64,000 nt of DNA from Brasilonema angustatum HA4187-MV1. GTDB lineage: Bacteria > Cyanobacteriota > Cyanobacteriia > Cyanobacteriales > Nostocaceae. Positions 16,586 to 25,597 of this stretch are shown in pieces. Position numbers and translations under genes: made by a program. The stretch covers positions 1-64,000 of the forward strand of contig JAHHGV010000031.1 of NCBI GenBank assembly GCA_019359695.1, read 5' to 3'. The notes beneath the pieces were generated by a model. The model saw only the letters and a list, made by a program, of their open reading frames with translations. It searched no databases and was not told the DNA's origin. How positions within the stretch are numbered: the first letter of the stretch is position 1; every line of letters starts with the position of its first letter.

Positions 16586-17989
16586 GTTGAAATTTCTCTT
16601 ACTCCCTATTAGGGATTGAAACCACAACAACCACATCTCCTTTTGTAGGCATCCAAGTTGAAATTTCTCTTACTCCCTATTAGGGATTGAAACAGGAAAA
16701 GCTTTTGCATATATAGCGACTAATATTGTTGAAATTTCTCTTACTCCCTATTAGGGATTGAAACATGAACCATCGCCATTTCTTGAGGAACATTCCCAGG
16801 TTGAAATTTCTCTTACTCCCTATTAGGGATTGAAACATTCTCTCCCAACCTTGCAAACCACCTATGAGGTTGAAATTTCTCTTACTCCCTATTAGGGATT
16901 GAAACTATAGTCAATCTCTGTATAACTGAATTTTTATCTGTTGAAATTTCTCTTACTCCCTATTAGGGATTGAAACCTGAATTAATAGTTGGTACTTTTA
17001 CTTGCCCAGATCCGTTGAAATTTCTCTTACTCCCTATTAGGGATTGAAACGTTAACAGTAACAGTTGTAGTAGCCCACAAAAATTGTTGAAATTTCTCTT
17101 ACTCCCTATTAGGGATTGAAACCAAAAATAGCAACAGGACAAATTGCGATCGCAGTTGAAATTTCTCTTACTCCCTATTAGGGATTGAAACTAAAGTGTA
17201 TTCTGTCCCATCTGCTAGGTAAGTTGAAATTTCTCTTACTCCCTATTAGGGATTGAAACTCTAGTTCACTGTCATCATCAGTATTGGCTTTGGTCGTTGA
17301 AATTTCTCTTACTCCCTATTAGGGATTGAAACTCCATAATTGCACCTCAAACCAAAGGAATTGAACGTTGAAATTTCTCTTACTCCCTATTAGGGATTGA
17401 AACGTTACAGGAATTGAGCGTTACGACTATCAACAGAAGTTGAAATTTCTCTTACTCCCTATTAGGGATTGAAACGGTTTGCGTTGGGTAATGTCGAAGC
17501 AGATTGTTGGTTGAAATTTCTCTTACTCCCTATTAGGGATTGAAACTTCCAAGTAACTTTAACTATAATCGCATGATTATTTAGGTTGAAATTTCTCTTA
17601 CTCCCTATTAGGGATTGAAACGTCGGCTTTCAGCTTTAAGTCTTGGATACCATAAGGTTGAAATTTCTCTTACTCCCTATTAGGGATTGAAACTTTAATA
17701 TCTTGGTCAACTACAGCGCAAGGGCTGCAAGTGGTTGAAATTTCTCTTACTCCCTATTAGGGATTGAAACGAATGTTTCCTATCAGTCTATTATTGTCAT
17801 TGTTAGTTGAAATTTCTCTTACTCCCTATTAGGGATTGAAACTAATTTGGGATGATGCAGCCATCCAACAAATTAAAGTTGAAATTTCTCTTACTCCCTA
17901 TTAGGGATTGAAACGGAAGAAGAGGTGAACGCTCGTTTTGAACTACGAGTAGGTTGAAATTTCTCTTACTCCCTATTAGGGATTGAACC
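16586..17989 (+). CRISPR. CRISPR array 1, 20 repeats and 19 spacers, remote from cas genes
   Basis: The 37-bp repeat begins GTTGAAATTTCTCTTACTCC and ends CTATTAGGGATTGAAAC, with a small internal palindrome (TCCCTA/TAGGGA). Repeats start at 16586, 16657, 16728, 16800, 16869, 16940, 17014, 17086, 17155, 17223, 17296, 17367, 17439, 17510, 17585, 17657, 17734, 17806, 17878 and 17953. Spacers are about 31-40 nt. The last repeat is degenerate at its end (GATTGAACC), which marks the old, leader-distal side and sets transcription to the plus strand. The repeat is identical to that of array 2, so the I-D Cas6 encoded at 54 kb should process it. Confidence 0.98.
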
Positions 17990-18209
17990 GATTGAAAAAC
18001 TTTTAATGATAAAAAATATAATTACATCAAAAAGCTATAGCTAATGTTCAAAGAAATTGACGAAAAATTAGCTAAAAATATTCCCAACAAAACCCAATTA
18101 TTCGTTCCTTTAACAATAAAGTAAATCCTTATCATGTAAGACTTTGAAAGATTTTTGACACTTTGCGATCTAAACTTAGATTTATCTAAGCTGATAAAAA
18201 AAAGACTTT

Positions 18210-19100
18210 ATGACTCAAGATAACCGCGCAAAAGTGCGAAAGGTTTTAATTATTACCTTAGTGCTGAATATCTTTGTCATGGTGTTAAAAGCTGTCGTAG
18301 GAAACTTGACAGGTTCTCTGAGTTTGACTGCTGATGCTTTACATAGTGTGACTGATAGCGCCAACAATATATTAGGATTGATTGCCAGTCGGTTTTCTTC
18401 CCCAAAACCAGATCGGGATCATCCATACGGGCATTTAAAATTTGAAGCAGTAGGGGCGTTGGGAATTTCTGCTTTTTTAGGTATAGCTTGTTTTGAAATT
18501 CTCCAGGGGGCGGTTGAACGAATCATCAATGGTGGTGGTAAGCCCATCACAATATCACCACCAGAGTTAGGGTTATTACTGGTTGTCTTGGGTGTAAATA
18601 TTTTCGTGGCGTTTTACGAACGTCGTATAGGACAACGGGTGAGAAGCCCAATTTTGATTGCTGACGCCAAACACACTATGAGTGACATCTGGGTAACAAT
18701 CTCTGTGATTGCTGGTTTGATTGGTGTGTGGCTAGGTTTTGAGTGGCTAGATTTGGCTTTGGCTTTTCCTGTGGCTTTGTTAGTCTTTTGGAGTGGCTGG
18801 ACTGTTTTAAAAGAAAATTTACCTTGGCTTGTTGATAGGATGGCGATCGCCCCAGAAGTGATTCATGCGATCGCACTTTCTGTTCCTGGAGTCGTTAACT
18901 GTCATGATATTGCTTCTCGTGGTGTGATCGGTCGTCAAGTCTTCATCGAAATGCATTTAATAGTCGATGCACCTGAGGTAGAAACTGCCCACCGTATCAC
19001 CGAGGAAGTTGAAAAGCGACTAGAAGAACGTTTCAGTCCAGTTAGAATTTTGATTCACGTCGAACCACCTGCTTACCAGTCGAACCATGTTTCCTTCTAG
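18210..19100 (+). CDS. Cation diffusion facilitator family transporter
   Basis: 296 residues with about six membrane helices and a cytoplasmic C-terminal domain. Metal-site motifs of CDF proteins are present: SLTADALHSVTDSANN (helix 2) and ADAKHTMSDIW (helix 5), plus DRDHPYGHLKFE after helix 2. The C-terminal ferredoxin-like domain (GVVNCHDIASR, VFIEMHLIVD, RILIHVEP) is typical. These proteins export Zn2+, Fe2+, Co2+ or Mn2+ in exchange for protons; the ion cannot be decided here. The ATG lies soon after the end of array 1 with no cas gene between. It is convergent with guaA. Confidence 0.92.
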   Translation: MTQDNRAKVRKVLIITLVLNIFVMVLKAVVGNLTGSLSLTADALHSVTDSANNILGLIASRFSSPKPDRDHPYGHLKFEAVGALGISAFLGIACFEILQGAVERIINGGGKPITISPPELGLLLVVLGVNIFVAFYERRIGQRVRSPILIADAKHTMSDIWVTISVIAGLIGVWLGFEWLDLALAFPVALLVFWSGWTVLKENLPWLVDRMAIAPEVIHAIALSVPGVVNCHDIASRGVIGRQVFIEMHLIVDAPEVETAHRITEEVEKRLEERFSPVRILIHVEPPAYQSNHVSF

Positions 19101-19125
19101 CCCTGACTACTGCGTAAAAATTTTT

Positions 19126-19163
19126 CCCTCTCCTTAACAAGGAGAGGGATGCCCGATAGGGCA
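19126..19163. terminator. Double hairpin between convergent CDF and guaA genes
   Basis: CCCTCTCCTT (19126-19135), 3-nt loop, AAGGAGAGGG (19139-19148), followed directly by TGCCC..GGGCA. On the minus strand the stem is followed by AAAAATTTTT. Likely a bidirectional terminator or a dispersed hairpin element serving as one. Confidence 0.5.
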
Positions 19164-19225
19164 GGGTGAGGTTTTACACTTGGCTACTTGCTGGTGCAAA
19201 AAACAAATCAGGTGGGCATTTGAAA

Positions 19226-20848
19226 TTACTCCCACTCAATAGTTCCAGGCGGCTTGGAGGTGATATCGTAAACCACTCGGTTAACACCTTTGACTTCATT
19301 CACAATCCGGTTAGAAATCACTTCTAAGACATCATAAGGCACACGCGCCCAGTCAGCAGTCATACCATCTTCACTGGTGACAATCCGCAAAACGATGGGG
19401 AAAGCATAAGTACGTTGGTCGCCCATAACACCTACACTGCGAATTGGTAGTAAAACAGCAAATGCTTGCCAGTAATCGTGATACAAATCACGTTTGTTAA
19501 TTTCTTGACGCACAATTAAGTCTGCATCACGTAAAATATTTAACCTTTCGGCAGTAATTTCGCCTATAATGCGAATCGCTAAACCCGGTCCAGGAAAAGG
19601 ATGCCGTTGGACAATTTCTTCTGGTAAACCAATAGCACGTCCTACTTTACGGACTTCATCTTTGAACAGTTTCCGTAACGGTTCCACCAGTTTGAATCGC
19701 AAGTCTTTGGGCAATCCACCAACGTTGTGATGGCTTTTGATTTTCACCGCCACCCGTTCTCCAGTTTGTGGATCAACGTTGGTATTAGCAGATTCAATAA
19801 CGTCTGGATAAAGCGTGCCTTGAGCTAGATAATCAAAAGGTCCGAGGCGTCTGGATGTTTCCTCAAAAGCACTGATAAATCCATGCCCAATTATACGACG
19901 TTTTTCTTCGGGGTCAGTAATGCCGGACAGTGAAGAAAGGAAGCGTTCCCTAGCGTTGACATATTCTACCGGAATGTGAAATTGTTCTTGGAACAGTTTT
20001 ATCAGTCGTTCTGGCTCATATTTTCGCATAAAGCCTTGGTCGATAAAAACACAAGTCAACTGATCCCCAATAGCTTTATGCAGCAAGAATGCCAAGGTTG
20101 AAGAATCGACTCCTCCAGAAAGCGCCAACAGCACACGTTTCTCGCCAACTCTGGCGCGGATTTCTCGAATAGCTTCTTCGACAAAAGCGATAGTTGTCCA
20201 AGTCGGTTCACACTCGCAGATATGGTATACAAAGTTACGGATTAAAGCTATACCACCAACAGAATGCACTACTTCTGGATGGAATTGGACGCCGTAAAGT
20301 TTCTTGTCGTGATGAGCAATAGCTGCACACGGAGTATTTTCCGTATGTGCCAGTAATTCAAATTGTTCTGGCATCTGAGTGATAGAGTCTGCGTGGCTCA
20401 TCCACATCGTCGTACCATCTTCAACATTAGTGAGCAAATCTGTGGGATCATCTATATAGAGTGATGCTTTACCATACTCACCTCGATCAGCTCTTGCCAC
20501 TTCCCCGCCCAGCTGTTGCACCATCAGTTGCATACCGTAGCACACACCTAAAATCGGAAGTCTCATATTCCAAATTTCTGGGTCACACCGGGGAGCACCA
20601 TTGTCATAAACTGAATTGGGACCTCCAGAAAGGATAATCCCCTTAGGATTGAGTTGACGTAGTTGTTCAGCTGTGGTGCGATAAGAAAGGACTTCAGAAT
20701 ATACTTGGGTTTCACGAATTCGGCGGGCAATCAGTTCAGAATACTGAGAACCGAAATCGAGAATAACAATCATTTGGCGATTAAGCGGCCTTAAAGATTC
20801 AACTTTTTCAGGCGCTTGTTCTGTTGGTAGAGTCACCGCAGTGTTCAT
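19226..20848 (-). CDS. guaA: GMP synthase (glutamine-hydrolysing)
   Basis: 540 residues. Amidates XMP to GMP with glutamine and ATP, the last step of guanine nucleotide synthesis. N-terminal class I glutamine amidotransferase domain with [18 protein letters not shown] and the nucleophile in [14 protein letters not shown]-pyrophosphatase domain with the P-loop [14 protein letters not shown]-terminal dimerisation domain ending [20 protein letters not shown], the invariant family end. Full length; single gene. Confidence 0.97.
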   Translation of the reverse strand: MNTAVTLPTEQAPEKVESLRPLNRQMIVILDFGSQYSELIARRIRETQVYSEVLSYRTTAEQLRQLNPKGIILSGGPNSVYDNGAPRCDPEIWNMRLPILGVCYGMQLMVQQLGGEVARADRGEYGKASLYIDDPTDLLTNVEDGTTMWMSHADSITQMPEQFELLAHTENTPCAAIAHHDKKLYGVQFHPEVVHSVGGIALIRNFVYHICECEPTWTTIAFVEEAIREIRARVGEKRVLLALSGGVDSSTLAFLLHKAIGDQLTCVFIDQGFMRKYEPERLIKLFQEQFHIPVEYVNARERFLSSLSGITDPEEKRRIIGHGFISAFEETSRRLGPFDYLAQGTLYPDVIESANTNVDPQTGERVAVKIKSHHNVGGLPKDLRFKLVEPLRKLFKDEVRKVGRAIGLPEEIVQRHPFPGPGLAIRIIGEITAERLNILRDADLIVRQEINKRDLYHDYWQAFAVLLPIRSVGVMGDQRTYAFPIVLRIVTSEDGMTADWARVPYDVLEVISNRIVNEVKGVNRVVYDITSKPPGTIEWE

Positions 20849-21098
20849 GGCAGGGAAGATGTGAGTGTAAGAAGAAATTGTCGCTTATCAGGTTAAAAAC
20901 AATACCATTTCTCTGCGTTGTCAGGCTGTGATGGTAGTAGAAACCCTCTGCACACGCGACTTTGAGTGCGTCTGCTTAGCCGATAGTTATGTGTAAATGG
21001 TATTAAGAAGAAAAACTTACCCTAGATTGGTAAAATATTATAGCCTGATTGGTGAATCTTAAGATTATTTATAATAAATTAACATAATTTTGCTATTA

Positions 21099-21398
21099 TC
21101 AAACTCCCATTTGTGACAACAGGACTTGCATATTGTCCCAAGAAAGTCCTTGTTGAATGTAGCGGGGTGCTTCCGGATTATAAGGACTGGCTACGCGGTC
21201 AATTTTGATAATTTTTGCTTCATCTTGCAGCACAGGAACATCGGGGTCAAAGGCAGTTGGGCGCGTTAAAGAACTGGAAAAGCCTTTAAAAATGGCAATT
21301 TGGTCTTCCTCACCCGCAATTTCCACACTGACAAGCAGGACTTCTTGGGGACGTTTGACGGTATATTGTTCTAGACGCTTGCTGATAGAATTGTTCAT
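21099..21398 (-). CDS. Conserved cyanobacterial protein (DUF7734-like)
   Basis: 99 residues from the ATG at 21396-21398 (MNNSISKRLEQYTVK). The frame stays open 27 codons further upstream, but that part runs into a dispersed repeat (21445-21517) and is not protein-like. The product is a small, soluble, mixed alpha/beta protein (EVLLVSVEIAGEEDQIAIFKGFSS, YIQQGLSWDNMQ). I recall such a family in cyanobacteria and plastids (DUF7734) but the name is uncertain. Function unknown. Confidence 0.7.
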   Translation of the reverse strand: MNNSISKRLEQYTVKRPQEVLLVSVEIAGEEDQIAIFKGFSSSLTRPTAFDPDVPVLQDEAKIIKIDRVASPYNPEAPRYIQQGLSWDNMQVLLSQMGV

Positions 21399-21444
21399 TT
21401 TAAAAATGACGTGTCTATTAATGTTTCTGAAGAGTAGCCCTATA

Positions 21445-21517
21445 GGCAGCGCAGCACCCGCTACGAATGAAAGAAACACCTTTTTCCCGTGATCCCCCTA
21501 CACCCCTGTGTTTACTC
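21445..21517 (+). repeat. Fourth copy of the GAAAGAAACAC repeat family
   Basis: GGCAGCGCAGCACCCGCTAC, then GAATGAAAGAAACACC, a short middle, and CCCCTGTGTTTACT. It closely matches the copies at 1536-1648 and lies between two minus-strand genes. Confidence 0.65.
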
Positions 21518-21521
21518 AGAA

Positions 21522-22118
21522 CTACTGCGGTGTTGCTGAGCGTCCCTGCTTACCTAGTTTAACGACAACGAAGTAACTTAAGTAAAGCACATAAATAATT
21601 AAACCAACGATACCCAGAAAGCCGAGAAAGCCAGGTTTGGAGTTGGGATGGAAATAATCTTTAAATAGTAATGGAGCTTCAAGCCAAACGCGACAATAAG
21701 GAGTTGCCATCGCGCTTGAGGAAAAAGCACAACCCACAAAAGGTATAAAGGCAATTGCGCTCAAAATACAATACACCGTCGTAGCCCAGCGCCAGGAGGT
21801 AAAAAGCAGCTTTAAAGGTCCATTTGACAGATATTCAATTTCATCGTTGAGATCCACCCAGAACCACAGAGAAATAGGAATCAGAATCAGACCCATCAGC
21901 CCTGAGATAAAACTCACTCCAAAGCCAGCAATCATTAAGTAGATGGTGATTGCCAATAAACTCGCGACTCGCCAGTAAATCGTGAGCAAACGTTGTATCG
22001 CTTCGGCTTTTTCTACATATGCCCAAATTAGCAGAATAATGGGGATAATTACCGCGAATAATACTGCTAATCGGTAGTCCATCCAGACAAACGGACGAAA
22101 CCAGAGTTCATTATTCAT
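21522..22118 (-). CDS. DUF3177 family membrane protein
   Basis: 198 residues from the ATG at 22116-22118 (MNNELWFRPFVWMDYRLAVLF); eight more in-frame codons exist upstream but are not family-like. At least five membrane helices, with the family pattern VEKAEAIQRLLTIYWRVASLLAITIYLMI. I recognise it as cyanobacterial DUF3177 from memory; function unknown, probably thylakoid or plasma membrane. It lies upstream of the 99-residue gene with a dispersed repeat between them, so co-transcription is uncertain. Confidence 0.78.
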   Translation of the reverse strand: MNNELWFRPFVWMDYRLAVLFAVIIPIILLIWAYVEKAEAIQRLLTIYWRVASLLAITIYLMIAGFGVSFISGLMGLILIPISLWFWVDLNDEIEYLSNGPLKLLFTSWRWATTVYCILSAIAFIPFVGCAFSSSAMATPYCRVWLEAPLLFKDYFHPNSKPGFLGFLGIVGLIIYVLYLSYFVVVKLGKQGRSATPQ

Positions 22119-22250
22119 AATTTTTTTATGAGAAATCAACAATTATAGTGAATAGTCAATAAGTATATGATATTACTCATTAGCCTTGTACTTTTTTCTT
22201 TAGAAAGAAACAGCCATTCCCAACCCTTTATCTAGATGAGGGATAAAAAG

Positions 22251-22318
22251 AAAATCTCACCCCCTACGCACATTTCCAATTTTCTACAGAAAATGGAATG
22301 GGTTTGAAGTGAGATTTT
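22251..22318 (-). terminator. Long hairpin downstream of cp12, probable terminator
   Basis: AAAATCTCAC (22251-22260) pairs with GTGAGATTTT (22309-22318), with an inner stem formed by TTTCCA..TTTTCT and its complement. Read on the minus strand the hairpin is followed by CTTTTTAT, so it would end the cp12 transcript. Confidence 0.65.
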
Positions 22319-22411
22319 GTACAACGAGGTATTTAAAATGCAAGATAGCCAGTAAACTGATTCTGATTACTTGCAAACGTACCATAAATAAAGTGCTGGA
22401 CGAATCAGTTT

Positions 22412-22636
22412 TTAATCATCGTAAATTCTGCACTCATCTGCATCTGGATTATCATCACAGTACCTTTCAAGAGAGTTTTTGGTTTTTTGATTAGACTTTT
22501 GGTGGGCAGCTTCGGCTTGTAGTTCTTCTACTGCATCCCAAGCGGCAGCGCACTCAGCAGAGTTACTACCTGAGGTATCGCAGGTAGCACGAGCTTGTTC
22601 ACGTTCTTGTTCGATTGTCTCTTGTATGTTGCTCAT
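22412..22636 (-). CDS. cp12: Calvin cycle regulatory protein CP12
   Basis: 74 residues. CP12 is a redox-sensitive, largely disordered linker that ties phosphoribulokinase and GAPDH into an inactive complex in the dark. Both cysteine pairs are present (C19/C29 and C60/C69), with the core AECAAAWDAVEELQAEAAHQ and the end DNPDADECRIYDD, which inserts into GAPDH. Single gene with its own hairpin terminator; upstream lies the divergent FIST-domain gene. Confidence 0.95.
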   Translation of the reverse strand: MSNIQETIEQEREQARATCDTSGSNSAECAAAWDAVEELQAEAAHQKSNQKTKNSLERYCDDNPDADECRIYDD

Positions 22637-23000
22637 GTTCCTAGTCTTGTTGTGTTTTCAATACAAGTATAGAAAAAATTCAAAAATGACAGTTTTTGCA
22701 CTATGCTTCCCATTTTACTGTTGTTGACCAAAAGTTGTCTCACCAGTAAGTGAGGGAATGTACTCCATAACTATTACAGTAAACCGTATTAATGGTTTTT
22801 TATTCGTCTTTATCTTTTAAGATTTTGGATTTTGGCTATAAAGATAAATTATACAATTTATTTTGGTCGGCAGTTCACCACATCGCCTAAGCTATGGCTC
22901 GTGCGAAGCACTACTATGAGTCTAGCAGGAGTCTTCTCGTCGGTTCTTGATAGGATAAAAATAAAAACCGATTAGCCTCAAAAAAAAGAATGGAAAACTC
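22637..23000. other. Divergent promoter region of cp12 and the FIST gene
   Basis: Contains the upstream regions of both genes. No clear operator was recognised and no gene is seen. Confidence 0.45.
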
Positions 23001-24227
23001 ATGGCAGACCAAATACAGTGGGCAAACGCTTTATCAACCCGTCCTTCTTTGGAAGCAGCTGTTGCAGATGTGGTACAACAAGCTGTCTCGTCGTTAACAG
23101 CACCTGCTGATTTAGGGCTGGTATTCATTTCGTCTGCTTTTACAAGTGAGTATTCTCGGCTTTTACCCTTACTTGCTGAGCGACTTTCTGTACCTGTGCT
23201 TATTGGTTGTAGCGGTGGTGGTGTTATTGGGACAACTGGGCGCGGACAAACCGAAGAGTTGGAAGCAGAACCTGCCCTCAGTTTGACCTTAGCGCATCTG
23301 CCCGAAGTAAGTGTAAAAGGTTTTCATATTGTTCCTGAAGAATTACCTGATTTAGATAGCCCGCCAGATGATTGGATTGATTTGATCGGTATGCCATCAA
23401 CACCAGCGCCACAGTTTATATTGCTGTCTGGCTCGTTCTCATCTGGAATTAACGATTTACTACAAGGGATAGACTTTGCTTATCCTGGGTCGGTGACAGT
23501 GGGAGGACAAGCAAGTGGAGCCGGTTTGGGAGGTCGTATCGCCTTATTTTACAATGACAAAGTGTATACTGAAGGGACAATTGGCGTCGCTTTGAGTGGT
23601 AATATTGTCTTGGAAACTATTGTGGCACAAGGATGCCGACCGATTGGGAAACTGCACCAAGTTACAAAAAGCGATCGCAATATCATCCTGGAACTGGATG
23701 AACGAATACCACTGCTTATCTTGCGAGATCTGATTGCCAACTTAAGTGAAGAAGACCGAATCCTGGCACAACATTCTTTATTTGTTGGGTTGGCGATGGA
23801 TGGATTCAAGCAAGATTTGCACCAGGGAGACTTTTTGATTCGTAGCATCCTCGGAGTCGATCCAACAGCCGGGGCAATTGCGATCGCAGACTATATTCGA
23901 CCAGGACAACGCCTACAATTTCACCTACGCGACGCTCAAACTTCTGCTGAAGACTTGGAATTTCTCTTAGAAAGTTATTACACAAAACAAGTTGCACAAC
24001 CGTCTGCAGTTGGTGCCCTGATGTTTTCCTGTGTGGGACGTGGTGAAGGACTCTACCAAAAACCTAATTTTGATTCTGAGCTTTTTAGGCGTTATCTCAA
24101 AGATATTCCAATAGCCGGCTTCTTTTGTGGCGGTGAAATCGGTCCTGTGGGTGGCAGTACTTTGCTACACAATTATACCTCTGTTTTTGGAATTTGCCGT
24201 GCGATCAAAGACTCAGGAATAAGTTAG
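23001..24227 (+). CDS. FIST-domain signal/sensor protein
   Basis: 408 residues with a FIST_N domain (about 35-225: LGLVFISSAFTSEYSRLLPLLAERL, VLIGCSGGGVIGTTG, GSVTVGGQASGAGLGG) and a FIST_C domain (about 226-390: GCRPIGKLHQVTKSDRN, FSCVGRGEGLYQKPNFDSEL, GFFCGGEIGPVGGSTLLHNYTSVFG). FIST domains are thought to bind small ligands such as amino acids in sensory proteins. No kinase, cyclase or membrane segment is attached, so it would act through a partner. It ends 17 bp from the convergent phosphoesterase gene. Confidence 0.88.
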   Translation: MADQIQWANALSTRPSLEAAVADVVQQAVSSLTAPADLGLVFISSAFTSEYSRLLPLLAERLSVPVLIGCSGGGVIGTTGRGQTEELEAEPALSLTLAHLPEVSVKGFHIVPEELPDLDSPPDDWIDLIGMPSTPAPQFILLSGSFSSGINDLLQGIDFAYPGSVTVGGQASGAGLGGRIALFYNDKVYTEGTIGVALSGNIVLETIVAQGCRPIGKLHQVTKSDRNIILELDERIPLLILRDLIANLSEEDRILAQHSLFVGLAMDGFKQDLHQGDFLIRSILGVDPTAGAIAIADYIRPGQRLQFHLRDAQTSAEDLEFLLESYYTKQVAQPSAVGALMFSCVGRGEGLYQKPNFDSELFRRYLKDIPIAGFFCGGEIGPVGGSTLLHNYTSVFGICRAIKDSGIS

Positions 24228-24244
24228 AGATTTTTCCTTGTCCA

Positions 24245-25345
24245 CTAAAGTAACAATGTAGTGTTGTTATCAATAAAGGATGGGGTTCCGCTAGGGGCTA
24301 CAGCACCATATTTCTCAAAGTAGCGACGCAGTTCTGGTGGAAAGTTGGGATAATCAAACACAGCATCTCCATTCGCCATATCTGCCCAAAACTCGCGTAA
24401 GCTGGGAGCTAATTCTGTTGCCTGGGACATTGGCAGGTTTAAGGGAGGCAGAGTGAGGAACTTGACGAGAAAGGGAAAACTGCGATCGCCCATCCACTTC
24501 TTAGATGTCTGTTGCAAGTTCGGGAAATCAGGAACTGATTGTACTCTATGCGATAAAATTTGCAACCATGCATTACCGTAATTATCCTGGTGGCACTCTA
24601 ATATCCGGTAAGGATGAGGATAGCTGACTAAAGAACCTGTTGTTATATCGTATACACCATCCTCATAAGCAACATCTTGAACGTGCAAGTGTCCTGTGAA
24701 CACCAGCCGAACGCCGTACCGCTTTAGGATTTGTAATAGTTCTGTTGCATTTCCTAACATATAGCGATTTGCCATTGGGTGGCGTGATTGATTAGGCAGG
24801 TGTTCAACAACATTGTGATGCACCATGACTAAGACAAATTCATCACCAGTCCCAGCTAAAACTTCTTCTAACCACTGTAGCTGTTGAGTATCTAACCGTC
24901 CTATCTGCTGTCCTTCGTCGTCAAAACAGTTAGAATTCAAACCGATAAGCCTAACACCTGGCAGTAACTGACAAGTGTAGTAAAGTTGGTCAGTATCCTC
25001 GTAGCCAAACTTGCGGTAATAGTGCGGAAAATCTGAGATCGCAATGGATTGCTCATTCGCCTTTACAACAGGAACATCATGATTACCAGGAACAACATAA
25101 CTAGGAAAGGGAAGCTGTGCTAAGCGTTCTTGCAACCAAGCATGATTTTCTGGTTCGCCGTGCTGGGTTAAATCTCCTGGAAGCAAAAGAAAATCTATAT
25201 TAAGTTGTGTTAAATGTTCTAGTACACTTTCAAAGGCGGGGATGCTAACTTCCACCAAATGAAAACGACTGGGATGATTCCAGATTGTATGGGGAAGCGC
25301 AAGGTGTAAGTCGCTAACTACAGCAAAGCGAAAATTTGAAATCAT
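24245..25345 (-). CDS. Calcineurin-like metallophosphoesterase (CpdA-like)
   Basis: 366 residues. All metal-binding blocks of the family are visible: VVSDLHL (about 9-15), LPGDLTQHG, PGNHDVP, VMVHHNVVEH and TGHLHVQD. The layout is closest to class III cyclic-nucleotide phosphodiesterases (CpdA type), but the substrate cannot be read from sequence. A C-terminal extension of about 100 residues ends in an Asn/Thr/Leu-rich tail. Cytoplasmic, single gene. Confidence 0.85.
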   Translation of the reverse strand: MISNFRFAVVSDLHLALPHTIWNHPSRFHLVEVSIPAFESVLEHLTQLNIDFLLLPGDLTQHGEPENHAWLQERLAQLPFPSYVVPGNHDVPVVKANEQSIAISDFPHYYRKFGYEDTDQLYYTCQLLPGVRLIGLNSNCFDDEGQQIGRLDTQQLQWLEEVLAGTGDEFVLVMVHHNVVEHLPNQSRHPMANRYMLGNATELLQILKRYGVRLVFTGHLHVQDVAYEDGVYDITTGSLVSYPHPYRILECHQDNYGNAWLQILSHRVQSVPDFPNLQQTSKKWMGDRSFPFLVKFLTLPPLNLPMSQATELAPSLREFWADMANGDAVFDYPNFPPELRRYFEKYGAVAPSGTPSFIDNNTTLLL

Positions 25346-25466
25346 TGATTTTATGACAATCTCAAAAGTAGGGTGTAAAAAACTCTTTTTAGAAAGAGTA
25401 TAACCCTTGCTTTGCCACGCTGCTTGCCAGTGATCTCGCTTAACATTTGTACATAAAATCTGTCAA

Positions 25467-25489
25467 TTTTTCTTGTTGATCAAGAAAAA
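25467..25489. promoter_or_regulatory. 9-bp inverted repeat between divergent phosphoesterase and padR genes
   Basis: TTTTTCTTG-TTGAT-CAAGAAAAA, a perfect 9-bp inverted repeat in the shared upstream region. Because neither gene ends here, it is more likely a binding site than a terminator. Confidence 0.35.
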
Positions 25490-25571
25490 GGCAGAATTTG
25501 AGCGAAATATTGGCGATTTTTCTGGTTTGTCTAACTAATTTTGTTGCAGCTAACCAACATACTTGACGTTA

Positions 25572-25587
25572 GCGATATATCGCGATA
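25572..25587. promoter_or_regulatory. Overlapping palindromes, candidate PadR operator
   Basis: GCGATATATCGC (25572-25583) overlaps TATCGCGATA (25578-25587), both perfect palindromes, starting 26 bp before the padR start codon. Such TATATCGCGATA-like sites close to the start of a PadR-family gene suggest autorepression. Confidence 0.55.
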
Positions 25588-25597
25588 CAAATAAGAT

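Noticed and set aside
18044-18124. 26-codon open frame (MFKEIDEKLAKNIPN...) just after array 1
   Set aside because: It looks faintly protein-like but has no ribosome site and is too short to assign; considered as a possible cas gene remnant without support.
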